A stretch of DNA of 21,110 bases, from contig CAKREL010000038.1 in NCBI GenBank assembly GCA_934317205.1, positions 1 through 21,110 of the forward strand, written 5' to 3'. This DNA is from an uncultured Eubacterium sp. (GTDB lineage: Bacteria > Bacillota > Clostridia > Lachnospirales > Lachnospiraceae). Of the stretch, positions 1 to 7,375 are shown piece after piece (positions within the stretch are counted from its first letter, which is position 1; every line of letters starts with the position of its first letter). The position numbers and the translations under genes are program-made. The notes below the pieces were generated by a model. It was not told where the DNA came from, made no database searches, and saw nothing but the letters and a program-made list of their open reading frames with translations.

Positions 1-267
1 AGTCTTAATTACGTTGAATGTGAGGACTTCATGAAAACCGTGGAAGAGACAGGATCATACGAAGCAGTTGTGATGCCGGCAGAAGAAAATGAGATTGATG
101 TTTCTGAGATGAATCCAGATGCAGTAGAAGTGAAACCGGATGATGTAGAGGCTGAAAAGACGGAGGACAGCGAGGGAAATGAAACCGATTGCGAGATTTC
201 TGATAATTCAACTAATACACCAACTAAACAGTTGTACAAAGAGTTGAACGATGGAGACAATCCTTGA
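1..267 (+). CDS. 3' end of an acidic protein of unknown function (partial)
   Basis: The frame is open from the first base to a TGA at 265-267, so this is the C-terminal part (88 residues visible) of a gene that begins outside the window. An in-frame ATG at 31 exists, but the reading frame upstream of it is open and no convincing ribosome binding site precedes it, so I do not take it as the start. The visible part is very rich in Glu and Asp and low in hydrophobic residues, as in a disordered acidic tail. I recognise no domain and assign no function. It lies just before the late regulator, a place where early or middle phage genes usually end. Confidence 0.6.
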   Translation, partial: SLNYVECEDFMKTVEETGSYEAVVMPAEENEIDVSEMNPDAVEVKPDDVEAEKTEDSEGNETDCEISDNSTNTPTKQLYKELNDGDNP

Positions 268-427
268 TTACCTTGCAGCAGTCGGTGGTAATCCGGAATG
301 GAGCCTGTCATATCTGATATGGCAGCAGATACAGCAAAGTGGCAGCAGGGCAACGCTGCAGGAGAGGAATAAGGGAGGCGATGTCGTTGGAGAAGATGAC
401 AAAGGAAAGACTGAAAGCGTACCGTAG
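251..427 (+). CDS. Possible small overlapping ORF (58 aa), unknown
   Basis: An ATG at 251 opens a frame to TAG at 425-427. It overlaps the end of the acidic gene by 17 nt and the start of the late regulator by about 47 nt. The first 35 residues (starting METILDYLAAVGG) look protein-like, with hydrophobic and aromatic residues. The rest is polar and low in complexity, and partly reflects the ribosome binding site of the next gene. The upstream Shine-Dalgarno match is weak (AAAGAG). It fills the only gap between two good genes, so it may be a translationally coupled small protein, but it could equally be spurious. Confidence 0.3.
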   Translation: METILDYLAAVGGNPEWSLSYLIWQQIQQSGSRATLQERNKGGDVVGEDDKGKTESVP

Positions 428-824
428 CAATAAGGCTGAAATATTGGAACTGGATTATACGCTGCAGAACCGCTGGAAGTCAGATACGATGATTGGAAAC
501 GATGTAATATTTGATTACAGTAAAGGTTATCCGATGCCACAGTGTGTGGTTGGGTTCGACCAGGAGAAATATGAACGGTTGCAGGACCGTGATCTGAAAC
601 GGAAGAAAGCTCTGGAGCAGGAGTGTAAAGAGGTGGAGCAGTTTGTGGATGCAATACCGGACAGCTTGGGGCATCGTATCTTCCGTAAGCTGTTTATCGA
701 TGGCAGAAAGCCAGTGACACAGGAGCAGGTTGCAAAGAGTGTGCATCTGGATCGTAGCAGGATTAGTAGAAAAATTGATGATATTTTGAAAAACGCACAA
801 AAAGCACAAGATGCACAGTTATAA
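381..824 (+). CDS. Sigma-70 region 4-like / ArpU-like late gene regulator
   Basis: A 147-residue protein. It is Lys/Glu-rich and helical over the N-terminal half and has a helix-turn-helix at about residues 112-136 (VTQEQVAKSVHLDRSRISRK). This is the arrangement of ArpU/DUF1492-type phage regulators, which resemble sigma factor region 4 and sit directly before the terminase genes of Firmicutes phages, where they control late transcription. The frame is open back to a GTG at 339. I chose the ATG at 381 because GGGAGG lies just before it, although the spacing of 2 nt is short; ATG 396 with GGAG upstream is an alternative. The gene is followed by an inverted repeat and a terminator, so its own transcript appears to end at about 922. 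Family assignment is from motif and position only. Confidence 0.75.
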   Translation: MSLEKMTKERLKAYRSNKAEILELDYTLQNRWKSDTMIGNDVIFDYSKGYPMPQCVVGFDQEKYERLQDRDLKRKKALEQECKEVEQFVDAIPDSLGHRIFRKLFIDGRKPVTQEQVAKSVHLDRSRISRKIDDILKNAQKAQDAQL

Positions 825-831
825 TAATACT

Positions 832-859
832 TGAGCCAAAGGCGGAAACCGGCGGCTCA
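832..859 (+). repeat. Inverted repeat after the late regulator
   Basis: The arms TGAGCC (832-837) and GGCTCA (854-859) are perfectly complementary around a 16-base GC-rich centre (AAAGGCGGAAACCGGC). The site is GC-rich within an AT-rich stretch and lacks a T-run, so it is not a simple terminator. It lies between the late regulator and the terminase region, where cos sites or late-promoter elements are often found. Function unknown. Confidence 0.4.
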
Positions 860-893
860 TTACGTAAATCCATTGTAAAAAACTATGAGAAAT

Positions 894-922
894 GCAGTCT
901 ATGATAAATAGGCTGCTTTTTT
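894..922 (+). terminator. Rho-independent terminator after the late regulator
   Basis: Arms GCAGTCTAT (894-902) and ATAGGCTGC (908-916) form a 9-bp stem with one G-T pair and a 5-base loop, followed directly by six T (917-922). It would end the transcript of the upstream regulator and insulate the following cassette. Confidence 0.85.
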
Positions 923-965
923 CATTCAAGATGATCAATAACCTTGCTGTAATAAATAAACTATA

Positions 966-994
966 TTGATAATAAATGCTAGATGATATATTAT
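966..994 (+). promoter_or_regulatory. Candidate sigma-A promoter of the moron gene
   Basis: TTGATA (966-971), a 17-bp spacer, then TATTAT (989-994): each hexamer is 5/6 to consensus. It lies downstream of the terminator at 894-922 and about 36 bp upstream of the ATG at 1030, whose ribosome binding site is GGAGGAGAAAGG. The whole 925-1015 stretch is strongly AT-rich, which raises the chance of random matches, but spacing and position are right. Confidence 0.6.
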
Positions 995-1029
995 TAAATT
1001 AAGTTTATTTTACAGTGGAGGAGAAAGGT

Positions 1030-1956
1030 ATGAGATTATATAATATGTATTTTACCTGCAAAAAATATATAGGAATCGTTGAAAGTATGACGGTTGATTC
1101 GAAACGTGTGGGAAGTAATGAGATAAAATATATTGATAATTGGAAGCAAAAGAGTATTATCTTAAATGAACTAGGACAGATGGAACCTTTACGAAAAAGG
1201 GCAAGAAATTTGTATGAAATTATACCTGTTATATATAGAGACCAAGATCGGTTTGACATTTCAGCAGAAACAGTAAAAAAATTTGTTGCGCAGAGAAACT
1301 TGTTGGTTGTAACAATGCAGACGATTATTGATCTGTATGAGAATATTAATCCAGACAAAAAACTTGATTGTGAATGCGGATTTGATGTAAAGATGCCTCA
1401 ATTCGAAAGCATAGAAGAATTTGCAGATTGCATGAAGGATTTGAATTTTATTTTTAATAATTGTGCGTACTTAAAATCTGATTCTGCTGATATAAAATTT
1501 GGATCAGTTGATGTAGGATCGGTATGGATCACATTTTTAATAGTTGGAGCGGGAGCAGCAACAATCGTTTCTAATTTGGCAAAAATCGTTGATATGTCTG
1601 TTAAAATTAAATCACATTTGTCAACTGTAAAAATGCAGGAAGAAGCATTGAGGTCTGTAGAATTAAAAAATGAAGTATTAACAGAAGTTTTGGATGCATT
1701 CAAGAAGACGAATAAAGTTATAACAGATAAGTGTGTCAAAGAACTTGAAGGAGAGTTGGGAGAATTAAAAGATGGAGAAGAAGAAGACAAAGTTGGCAGA
1801 TGTATTCAGAAAATGGGGCATTGGTTAGATAAAGGAATGCAGATATATTCTTCTATTGATGCACCGCAAGAGATAAAAGATGTATTTCCAGAACAACCAG
1901 AAGTAAATTTTTTATCAGATGATATAGTGAAATTATTAGAAGAAAAAAATAAATAA
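1030..1956 (+). CDS. Predicted membrane-anchored protein of unknown function (moron)
   Basis: A 308-residue protein that I do not recognise. I chose ATG 1030, which has GGAGG at an ideal distance, over the in-frame GTG at 1015. Residues 1-155 look helical, mixed-charge and soluble. Residues about 160-187 (within VGSVWITFLIVGAGAATIV) form one hydrophobic segment rich in Gly and Ala. Residues 190-260 look like a charged coiled coil, and the C-terminus is acidic. There is no signal peptide. The gene is AT-rich relative to the packaging genes around it and is bounded by its own promoter and two terminators, separating late regulator from terminase. That layout is typical of morons expressed in the lysogen, such as superinfection-exclusion, abortive-infection or host-fitness genes. 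No catalytic motif is visible, and the function is unknown. Confidence 0.8.
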   Translation: MRLYNMYFTCKKYIGIVESMTVDSKRVGSNEIKYIDNWKQKSIILNELGQMEPLRKRARNLYEIIPVIYRDQDRFDISAETVKKFVAQRNLLVVTMQTIIDLYENINPDKKLDCECGFDVKMPQFESIEEFADCMKDLNFIFNNCAYLKSDSADIKFGSVDVGSVWITFLIVGAGAATIVSNLAKIVDMSVKIKSHLSTVKMQEEALRSVELKNEVLTEVLDAFKKTNKVITDKCVKELEGELGELKDGEEEDKVGRCIQKMGHWLDKGMQIYSSIDAPQEIKDVFPEQPEVNFLSDDIVKLLEEKNK

Positions 1957-1966
1957 AAGCAATTAG

Positions 1967-1996
1967 GGCAGCAGGTAAAAATCCTGCTGTCTTTTT
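1967..1996 (+). terminator. Rho-independent terminator of the moron gene
   Basis: Arms GGCAGCAGG (1967-1975) and CCTGCTGTC (1983-1991) form a 9-bp stem with one G-T pair and a 7-base loop, followed by TTTTT (1992-1996). It begins 10 bases after the stop codon of the unknown gene and closes the cassette before the terminase. Confidence 0.85.
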
Positions 1997-2032
1997 CAAT
2001 ACAACAAAACGACGAATGAGAGGTGAAGGTAC

Positions 2033-2767
2033 ATGGCAAGAGCACCAGATCCGCGAATCGAAAAGGCAAAAGCCATGTATCTGGAAGGGGTGAAATTAGT
2101 TGAGATTGCAAGTCAACTAAATTTACCGGAAGGGACGGTTCGACGATGGAAGTGTACTCATAAGTGGGATAGCGAACGTTCGGATAAGAAAAGCGAGCGT
2201 TCGAATAGAAAAAAAGGCGGACAACCGGGGAATAAAAATGCAACAGGACCGCCAAAGAATAAGAACGCTGAGAAGCATGGATTCTTTTCAAAGTATCTTC
2301 CGGAAGAAACACTATCCATTATTCAGGAGATGCCGGAGAATCCATTGGATGTCCTGTGGGATCAGATTCAGATTGCTTATGCTGCTATTATCAGGGCGCA
2401 GCAGATCATGTATGTGCGTGATCAGGAAGATGTGACAGCAACAAAGATTGCGGAAAGTGAAGGAAATGTATCTTCCGAAAAGTGGGAAGTGCAGCAGGCA
2501 TGGGATAAACAAGCAAATTTTTTATCTGCTCAGGCCAGGGCGCAGAAAACTCTGGAGGGAATGATCAACCGGTATGAGGATCTATTGCATAAGAATTGGG
2601 ATATGGCAACCGAGGAGCAGAAAGCAAGAGTTCAGCAGATTACTGCAAAAACAGAATTGCTCAAAGCAAAAGCGCAGCTTAATGATGATACAGAAGTGGT
2701 AGATGATGGATTCCTTGAAGCATTAAAGGGAACAGCAGCAGAGGATTGGTCAGATGCGGAAGATTAA
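2033..2767 (+). CDS. terS: Terminase small subunit
   Basis: A 244-residue DNA-recognition subunit of the packaging motor; it binds the cos or pac site and recruits the large subunit. Residues 5-40 form a helix-turn-helix (EKAKAMYLEG ... LPEGTVRRW). A basic Ser/Arg/Lys linker with a tandem heptad (SERSDKK/SERSNRK) follows, then KGGQPGNKNATGP, a stretch typical of Clostridia phage small terminases. The rest is a helical, coiled-coil-like oligomerisation region with an acidic C-terminus. The ATG at 2033 is preceded by GAGAGGTGAAGG. The gene overlaps the large subunit by 14 nt, which suggests translational coupling. The helix-turn-helix plus linker layout is like the PBSX XtmA/TerS family. Confidence 0.9.
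   Translation: MARAPDPRIEKAKAMYLEGVKLVEIASQLNLPEGTVRRWKCTHKWDSERSDKKSERSNRKKGGQPGNKNATGPPKNKNAEKHGFFSKYLPEETLSIIQEMPENPLDVLWDQIQIAYAAIIRAQQIMYVRDQEDVTATKIAESEGNVSSEKWEVQQAWDKQANFLSAQARAQKTLEGMINRYEDLLHKNWDMATEEQKARVQQITAKTELLKAKAQLNDDTEVVDDGFLEALKGTAAEDWSDAED
2171..2212 (+). repeat. Tandem 21-bp repeat with palindromic cores inside terS
   Basis: Two direct copies (2171-2191 and 2192-2212) match at 17 of 21 bases by my count. The first contains the perfect palindrome CGAACGTTCG (2173-2182), and the second has CGAGCGTTCG (2194-2203) at the same phase, 21 bp away, about two helical turns. In the protein the unit encodes SERSDKK/SERSNRK. It may be only a codon-level duplication of a basic linker, or a protein-binding site such as a packaging signal within the small terminase gene. 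Confidence 0.6.
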
Positions 2768-4046
2768 ACAGTTTTTCAAATTCCAACCATTTTCCAAGAA
2801 ACAGCGCAAAGTACTGAACTGGTGGACGGAGGATTCGCCGGTAAAGGACTATGACGGAATTATAGCAGATGGCGCAATCAGATCCGGTAAAACAGTGAGT
2901 ATGTCGTTATCATTTGTATTGTGGGCGATGTGCAGCTTTAACGGCCAGAATTTTGCTATGTGCGGAAAAACAATAGGTTCGTTCCGTAGAAATGTATTGT
3001 TTTGGCTAAAATTGATGCTTCGTTCCAGAGGATATCGCGTAATGGATCACCGAGCAGATAATCTAGTGGTTATCTCAAGGGGCAGTGTAGAAAATTATTT
3101 TTATATATTTGGTGGAAAAGATGAACGATCACAGGATCTCATTCAGGGAATTACTCTGGCTGGGGTCTTTTTTGATGAAGTTGCATTGATGCCAGAGTCA
3201 TTTGTGAATCAGGCAACCGGTCGATGCTCTGTGGATGGATCCAAGTATTGGTTTAACTGCAATCCGGATGGACCATATCACTGGTTTAAACAGAATTGGA
3301 TTGATAAGCAGAAGGAAAAGCATCTGTTGTATCTGCATTTTACAATGGATGACAACTTAAGTCTGTCAGAAAAGGTGAAAGCCAGATACCGCAGCATGTA
3401 CACCGGGGTATTTTACAGACGTTATATTCTTGGACTGTGGGCGATGGCTGAGGGCATCATCTATGACATGTTCAGTGAAGAACGTCATGTGGCAGATCCG
3501 GAAATATTCAGTGATTTATTACTTGATAGCAACAGATATGTCAGCTGTGACTACGGTACCCAAAATGCGACAGTATTTTTGCTTTGGAATCAGGGAACAG
3601 ATGGCATCTGGTACTGTACACGGGAATATTACTATTCCGGACGTGAAGAAGGCCAGCAGAAGACCGATGCAGAATACGCAGATAATCTGGAAAGTTGGCT
3701 GTCTGGTACAGATATTAATGCTGTGATCGTAGATCCGGCAGCAGCATCATTTATTGCTGAATTAAAAAAGCGTGGTTTCAGGGTAATAAAAGCCAAGAAT
3801 GATGTGGCAGATGGTATCCGTCTGGTAGCAACAAAACTGAACTTGCTGAAAATAGTATTTTCAAACATTTGTCAGAACACGATCAAAGAATTTGCTTCTT
3901 ATATTTGGGATGCAAAGGCAGCAGAACACGGTGAGGACAAGCCGGTGAAACAGTATGATCATGCCATGGATGCAGTGAGATATTTTGTATATACAATCCT
4001 GGGCGAACGTCCACGGTTGAATCGAAAGGTAAAAGGAGGCATATAG
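2754..4046 (+). CDS. terL: Terminase large subunit (ATPase and nuclease)
   Basis: A 430-residue packaging motor protein that translocates DNA through the portal and cuts it. The ATPase half has Walker A GAIRSGKT (residues 40-47) and Walker B VFFDE (D141, E142). The RNase H-like nuclease half has the expected acidic residues: D266 in SCDYGTQ, D327 in VIVDPAA, and D402/D406 in YDHAMDAVRYF. Length and motif order fit the PBSX/Terminase_3-6 group. No key residue is missing. The ATG lies inside the end of terS, and the stop is followed by a 1-base gap to the portal gene, so the three are co-translated. Confidence 0.95.
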   Translation: MRKIKQFFKFQPFSKKQRKVLNWWTEDSPVKDYDGIIADGAIRSGKTVSMSLSFVLWAMCSFNGQNFAMCGKTIGSFRRNVLFWLKLMLRSRGYRVMDHRADNLVVISRGSVENYFYIFGGKDERSQDLIQGITLAGVFFDEVALMPESFVNQATGRCSVDGSKYWFNCNPDGPYHWFKQNWIDKQKEKHLLYLHFTMDDNLSLSEKVKARYRSMYTGVFYRRYILGLWAMAEGIIYDMFSEERHVADPEIFSDLLLDSNRYVSCDYGTQNATVFLLWNQGTDGIWYCTREYYYSGREEGQQKTDAEYADNLESWLSGTDINAVIVDPAAASFIAELKKRGFRVIKAKNDVADGIRLVATKLNLLKIVFSNICQNTIKEFASYIWDAKAAEHGEDKPVKQYDHAMDAVRYFVYTILGERPRLNRKVKGGI

Positions 4047-4047
4047 C

Positions 4048-5412
4048 GTGATATATAGATTGGCAGCAGAAAAAACGCTGACAGATGATAAATTGATGGA
4101 ATTTATCCGAAAACACGATGCAGAATGCGCATTCCGGTTGCAGAAGCTTTGGGATGCATATATGACAGATTATCCGATTTTTCACGAAAAGGAAAAACCT
4201 GCGTGGAAGCCGGACAACCGAATTGCTGTCAATTTTGCAAAATATATCGTCGATACGATGAACGGATTCTTCCTGGGAAATCCTATCAAGATTTCAGTAG
4301 ATGGAGAAGCAGAAGATATAAAAAAATATGTGGAATTTCTTGATCAGTACAATGATCAGGATGATAACAACGCAGAATTGTCAAAATTATGCAGCATATT
4401 TGGAAATGGATATGAGATGTATTATGTGGATTCAATCGGAAACGTTGGAATTACATATCTCTCACCCATGGATGGATTTATGATTTATGATGATTCGGTA
4501 TTACAGCGTGAACGATATTTTGTAAGATTATATATCGATGATGATCAGATATTGCATGGAAGTTTATCAGATGATGAGAATGTACGATGGTTTACCATAA
4601 AAGAAAAACTTGTGTGGGATGAGGATGAAAAGAAGCATGGGTTTGAGGGAGTGCCAGCGACAGAGTATGTAGAAAACCGGGAGCGGATAGGAATTTTCGA
4701 ACCAGTCTTGACCATGATCAATGCATATAACAAGGCAATCAGTGAAAAAGCCAATGATGTGGATTATTTTGCTGATGCCTATTTGAAAGTTCTGGGAGCG
4801 TATCTTGACAAGGAAGATGTAAAACATATTCGCGATGACAGGATTATCAATTTTGATGGAGAGGCTGACAAGTTGAATGTGGATTTTCTGCAGAAGCCGG
4901 ATGGCGATACGACACAGGAGCATCTGATTGACCGACTGGAAAAACTGATTTTCCATATCAGTATGGTTGCTAATATTTCAGATGAAAATTTCGGGACAAG
5001 TTCCGGAATTGCCATGAAATACAAGTTGCAGGCGATGCACAATCTTGAAAAGACAAAAGAGCGAAAATTTACTTCTGGAATGAACCGGCGCTATCGTCTG
5101 ATCTTTTCAAATCCAGTTTCCGGTATGAAAAATGAAGACTGGGTGAAGTTACATTACAAATTCACACCGAATATTCCGGCAAATGTGTTGGAAGAGACGG
5201 AGATTGCCGGTAATCTGGATGGAATTGTATCACAGGAAACTCAGCTTGGTACATTGTCTATTGTGGATAATGTGCAGGCGGAGATAGATAAGCTTGAGGA
5301 AGAACAGAAAAAGAATCAGGATGATGCTGTTATGAGAGGATTGTTCGGAGGTGCAGCAGGTGACATCACAGGAGTACTGGAAAAAGAGGGAAGCGGCTCA
5401 GCGAAAGCATAA
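4048..5412 (+). CDS. Portal protein (SPP1 gp6-like)
   Basis: A 454-residue protein that forms the dodecameric ring at the capsid vertex through which DNA is packaged and ejected. The GTG start at 4048 is supported by AAAAGGAGG 8 nt upstream. The sequence fits the SPP1 Gp6-like portal family: an N-terminal helical part with WKPDNRIAVNFAKYIVDTMNGFFLGNPI, then a mixed clip/wing region. The stem and crown part is near residues 280-400 (MVANISDENFGTSSGIAMKY), and the C-terminus is charged and low in complexity. It follows terL and precedes the minor head gene, the canonical order. Its 3' end overlaps the next gene by 53 nt. Confidence 0.92.
   Translation: MIYRLAAEKTLTDDKLMEFIRKHDAECAFRLQKLWDAYMTDYPIFHEKEKPAWKPDNRIAVNFAKYIVDTMNGFFLGNPIKISVDGEAEDIKKYVEFLDQYNDQDDNNAELSKLCSIFGNGYEMYYVDSIGNVGITYLSPMDGFMIYDDSVLQRERYFVRLYIDDDQILHGSLSDDENVRWFTIKEKLVWDEDEKKHGFEGVPATEYVENRERIGIFEPVLTMINAYNKAISEKANDVDYFADAYLKVLGAYLDKEDVKHIRDDRIINFDGEADKLNVDFLQKPDGDTTQEHLIDRLEKLIFHISMVANISDENFGTSSGIAMKYKLQAMHNLEKTKERKFTSGMNRRYRLIFSNPVSGMKNEDWVKLHYKFTPNIPANVLEETEIAGNLDGIVSQETQLGTLSIVDNVQAEIDKLEEEQKKNQDDAVMRGLFGGAAGDITGVLEKEGSGSAKA
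5347..5362 (+). promoter_or_regulatory. Ribosome binding site that sets the minor head start at GTG 5360
   Basis: GGAGGT (5347-5352) lies 7 nt before GTG 5360. The same motif overlaps the upstream in-frame GTG at 5351 itself, so that codon cannot use it. This favours 5360, which gives an N-terminus MTSQEYWKKRE like other minor head proteins. The site lies wholly inside the portal coding sequence. Confidence 0.7.
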
Positions 5413-6745
5413 CATTACTGAGGAAAAGGAATATCAGAAACGTATTCAGGAAATCTTTCAGAACATGCAGGATGAGATTACGAAAGAAATCAACGGCTTT
5501 TATGTGAAGTATGCCAGAAAAGAGGGAATTACTCTGGCAGAAGCAAAAAAGAAAGTGTCTCAGCTTGATATTGAAGAATATGCACGAAAAGCTGCAAAGT
5601 ATGTGAAAGAGAAAGATTTTTCCAAGCAGGCAAATGAGGAGATGCGCCTGTACAATGCTACAATGAAAATAAACCGTTTGGAACTGCTGAAAGCAAACAT
5701 TGGTCTGGAAATGGTATCTGGATTTGATGAACTTCAGCAGTTTTTTAATGAAACGCTTACAAAGCGGGCAATGGATGAGTTTGAGCGGCAGGCAGGAATA
5801 CTTGGAGCAACGATTCAGGGTAATGCTAAGGCAGCAGATGCGCTTGTGAATGCGTCATTTAAAAAGGCCACATTCTCAGACCGTATCTGGATGTATCAGG
5901 ACATGTTGAAAGCCGAGTTGGCGAACTTATTACAGACTGGATTGATTAGAGGGCGGCATCCAAGAAAACTGGCAACTCATCTGAAAAAACGGTTTGGTGT
6001 CAGTCAATACAATGCTGAGACATTAATGGTCACGGAGTTGTCCAGAGTGCAGACAGAAGCACAAAAGCTGTCGTTTGAGAGAAATGGGTATGAAGAATAC
6101 CAGTTTCATGCACTTGGAACTGCCTGTAGTGCTTGCCGTGCGTTAGATCAGAAGCATTTTCTGGTAAAAGATATGATGCCGGGAGAGAATGCACCACCGA
6201 TGCATCCGCATTGCCGATGCTCTACAAGTGCTTACATGGATAGATCGGCATTTGATAAGTGGCTGGAAGAACAGAAAAGTAGACTTACGTTAAATGAAAA
6301 GGCAGCAGTTGTACGATATATAAGTCCGGATTCATATTCACTCAATGATAAGTTGCGAAGAAACGCCAATTCAGAATTGACAGATATTGAAAGAGAATGG
6401 ATCAAGAATCTGGATTCGGCACTTGAAAAACTACCAAGTTATAAAGGAAATTTAAATCGTTCCGTAACATTTTTGTTTGAAGAGGATGCACAGAAATACT
6501 TTGATGAATTTGAGGTAGGAAAAGAGTATATTCCAAAACAATACTTGTCAACGACCAAAAGAGATGTATATAATGATGATGCACAGGTACAGATTTATAT
6601 CCAAAATGCGAAAAATGGAAAAGACCTTAGAGGGTTAAATGATATGGAAAATGAAGTGCTTTATCCATACATGGCAAAATTTAAAGTAATTAACAAAGTT
6701 AAAGAGAATGGAAAGTTTTACATTCTTTTGGAGGAATTGGAATAA
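5360..6745 (+). CDS. Minor head protein fused to an ADP-ribosyltransferase domain
   Basis: A 461-residue protein. Residues about 1-300 are a phage head morphogenesis protein of the SPP1 gp7/Mu F family. The N-terminus is helical, and a Cys/His cluster (CSAC near 256-259 and HPHCRC near 282-287) probably binds metal; such proteins sit in the capsid near the portal. Residues about 315-461 look like an ADP-ribosyltransferase exoenzyme domain of the R-S-E class: LPSYKGNLNRSV with candidate R367, a YLSTTK motif at 396-401, and NDMENEVLYP with E430 and E432 as the ExE pair, followed by the typical FKV strand. All key residues are present, so it is probably active, using NAD+. The target is unknown. 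The domain may enter the host with the DNA, as T4 Alt does. Family members without this extension are shorter. Confidence 0.85.
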   Translation: MTSQEYWKKREAAQRKHNITEEKEYQKRIQEIFQNMQDEITKEINGFYVKYARKEGITLAEAKKKVSQLDIEEYARKAAKYVKEKDFSKQANEEMRLYNATMKINRLELLKANIGLEMVSGFDELQQFFNETLTKRAMDEFERQAGILGATIQGNAKAADALVNASFKKATFSDRIWMYQDMLKAELANLLQTGLIRGRHPRKLATHLKKRFGVSQYNAETLMVTELSRVQTEAQKLSFERNGYEEYQFHALGTACSACRALDQKHFLVKDMMPGENAPPMHPHCRCSTSAYMDRSAFDKWLEEQKSRLTLNEKAAVVRYISPDSYSLNDKLRRNANSELTDIEREWIKNLDSALEKLPSYKGNLNRSVTFLFEEDAQKYFDEFEVGKEYIPKQYLSTTKRDVYNDDAQVQIYIQNAKNGKDLRGLNDMENEVLYPYMAKFKVINKVKENGKFYILLEELE

Positions 6746-7014
6746 TGGCATTAACAGCACGAGAGTGGTTGTTGCTTTCAGAGGATGAGCAGCAGCGCAG
6801 AAAAAATGAACTGTCTCCTCACGAATGTTATTTACTGCGAACTGATCTTGAGTATATACATTTTTCAGAAGAGGAAAAGAAAAATATGTCACTTGAGAAA
6901 AGGGAAGCATTTCTTCATCCAAAAGAGAGTACGGAGGAAGAAAAAGAAGAATTTAATCAGAAATGCAAGGAAATTTTCAAGCGATTGTCAGAAGAAGCAA
7001 AGCATAAGTTATAG
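6745..7014 (+). CDS. Small charged protein of unknown function, coupled to the ART head gene
   Basis: An 89-residue, mostly helical protein, very rich in Glu and Lys (MALTAREWLLLSEDEQQRR at the start). I recognise no family. Its ATG overlaps the stop codon of the minor head/ADP-ribosyltransferase gene by one base (TAATG), with GGAGG upstream, so it is translated with that gene. A terminator follows directly. Tight coupling to a likely toxic enzyme domain makes an inhibitor, packaging chaperone or partner role conceivable, but nothing in the sequence proves it. It could also be an ordinary minor head accessory protein. Confidence 0.75.
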   Translation: MALTAREWLLLSEDEQQRRKNELSPHECYLLRTDLEYIHFSEEEKKNMSLEKREAFLHPKESTEEEKEEFNQKCKEIFKRLSEEAKHKL

Positions 7015-7048
7015 ATACCACTGATCAGAAATGGTTAGTGGTATTTTT
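7015..7048 (+). terminator. Rho-independent terminator inside the head module
   Basis: Perfect 8-bp arms ATACCACT (7015-7022) and AGTGGTAT (7037-7044), a 14-base loop, then TTTT with further T nearby. It starts right after the stop codon of the small partner gene. All downstream virion genes would lie beyond it, so it must be leaky, antiterminated or bypassed by another promoter. I saw no clear promoter between it and 7084. The large loop lowers confidence. Confidence 0.6.
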
Positions 7049-7083
7049 ATACCCATTTTTAAGAAAGGAAGAGGTAAAAGAAC

Positions 7084-7365
7084 ATGATTATCACAGGAAT
7101 GGCGCACTTTGAGAGCGTGTGCAAAAAGAAACTGGTGGAGTGGTACAACAAAAATGATGATCTGTATCATACGCAGCAAAGAATTGACTTATCAAACGTA
7201 TTTGTAGTCTGGTCGTGTAAGACGCTCCAGAATTACAAATGTCTTGTATCCACCACGATCAGTGGAGATGGGATTTATGCAGAGTATACCTATAACGGGG
7301 ACAAGCAGGAACTGTACGAAGATGTATACGGTAAATTAACCAATACATGCCATACAGAAGAATAG
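7084..7365 (+). CDS. DUF6275-like small phage protein
   Basis: A 93-residue protein. The core, with FVVWSCKTLQNYKCLVSTT at about residues 39-57 followed by YAEYTYNGDKQELYEDVY, resembles the DUF6275 family, which is common in phages of Firmicutes and has no established function. The ATG at 7084 has AGAGGT upstream. It is the first gene of a three-gene accessory block placed between the minor head and scaffold genes, where a structural protein would be expected. The family assignment rests on recalled sequence pattern. Confidence 0.65.
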   Translation: MIITGMAHFESVCKKKLVEWYNKNDDLYHTQQRIDLSNVFVVWSCKTLQNYKCLVSTTISGDGIYAEYTYNGDKQELYEDVYGKLTNTCHTEE

Positions 7366-7375
7366 GAGGTAGAAC

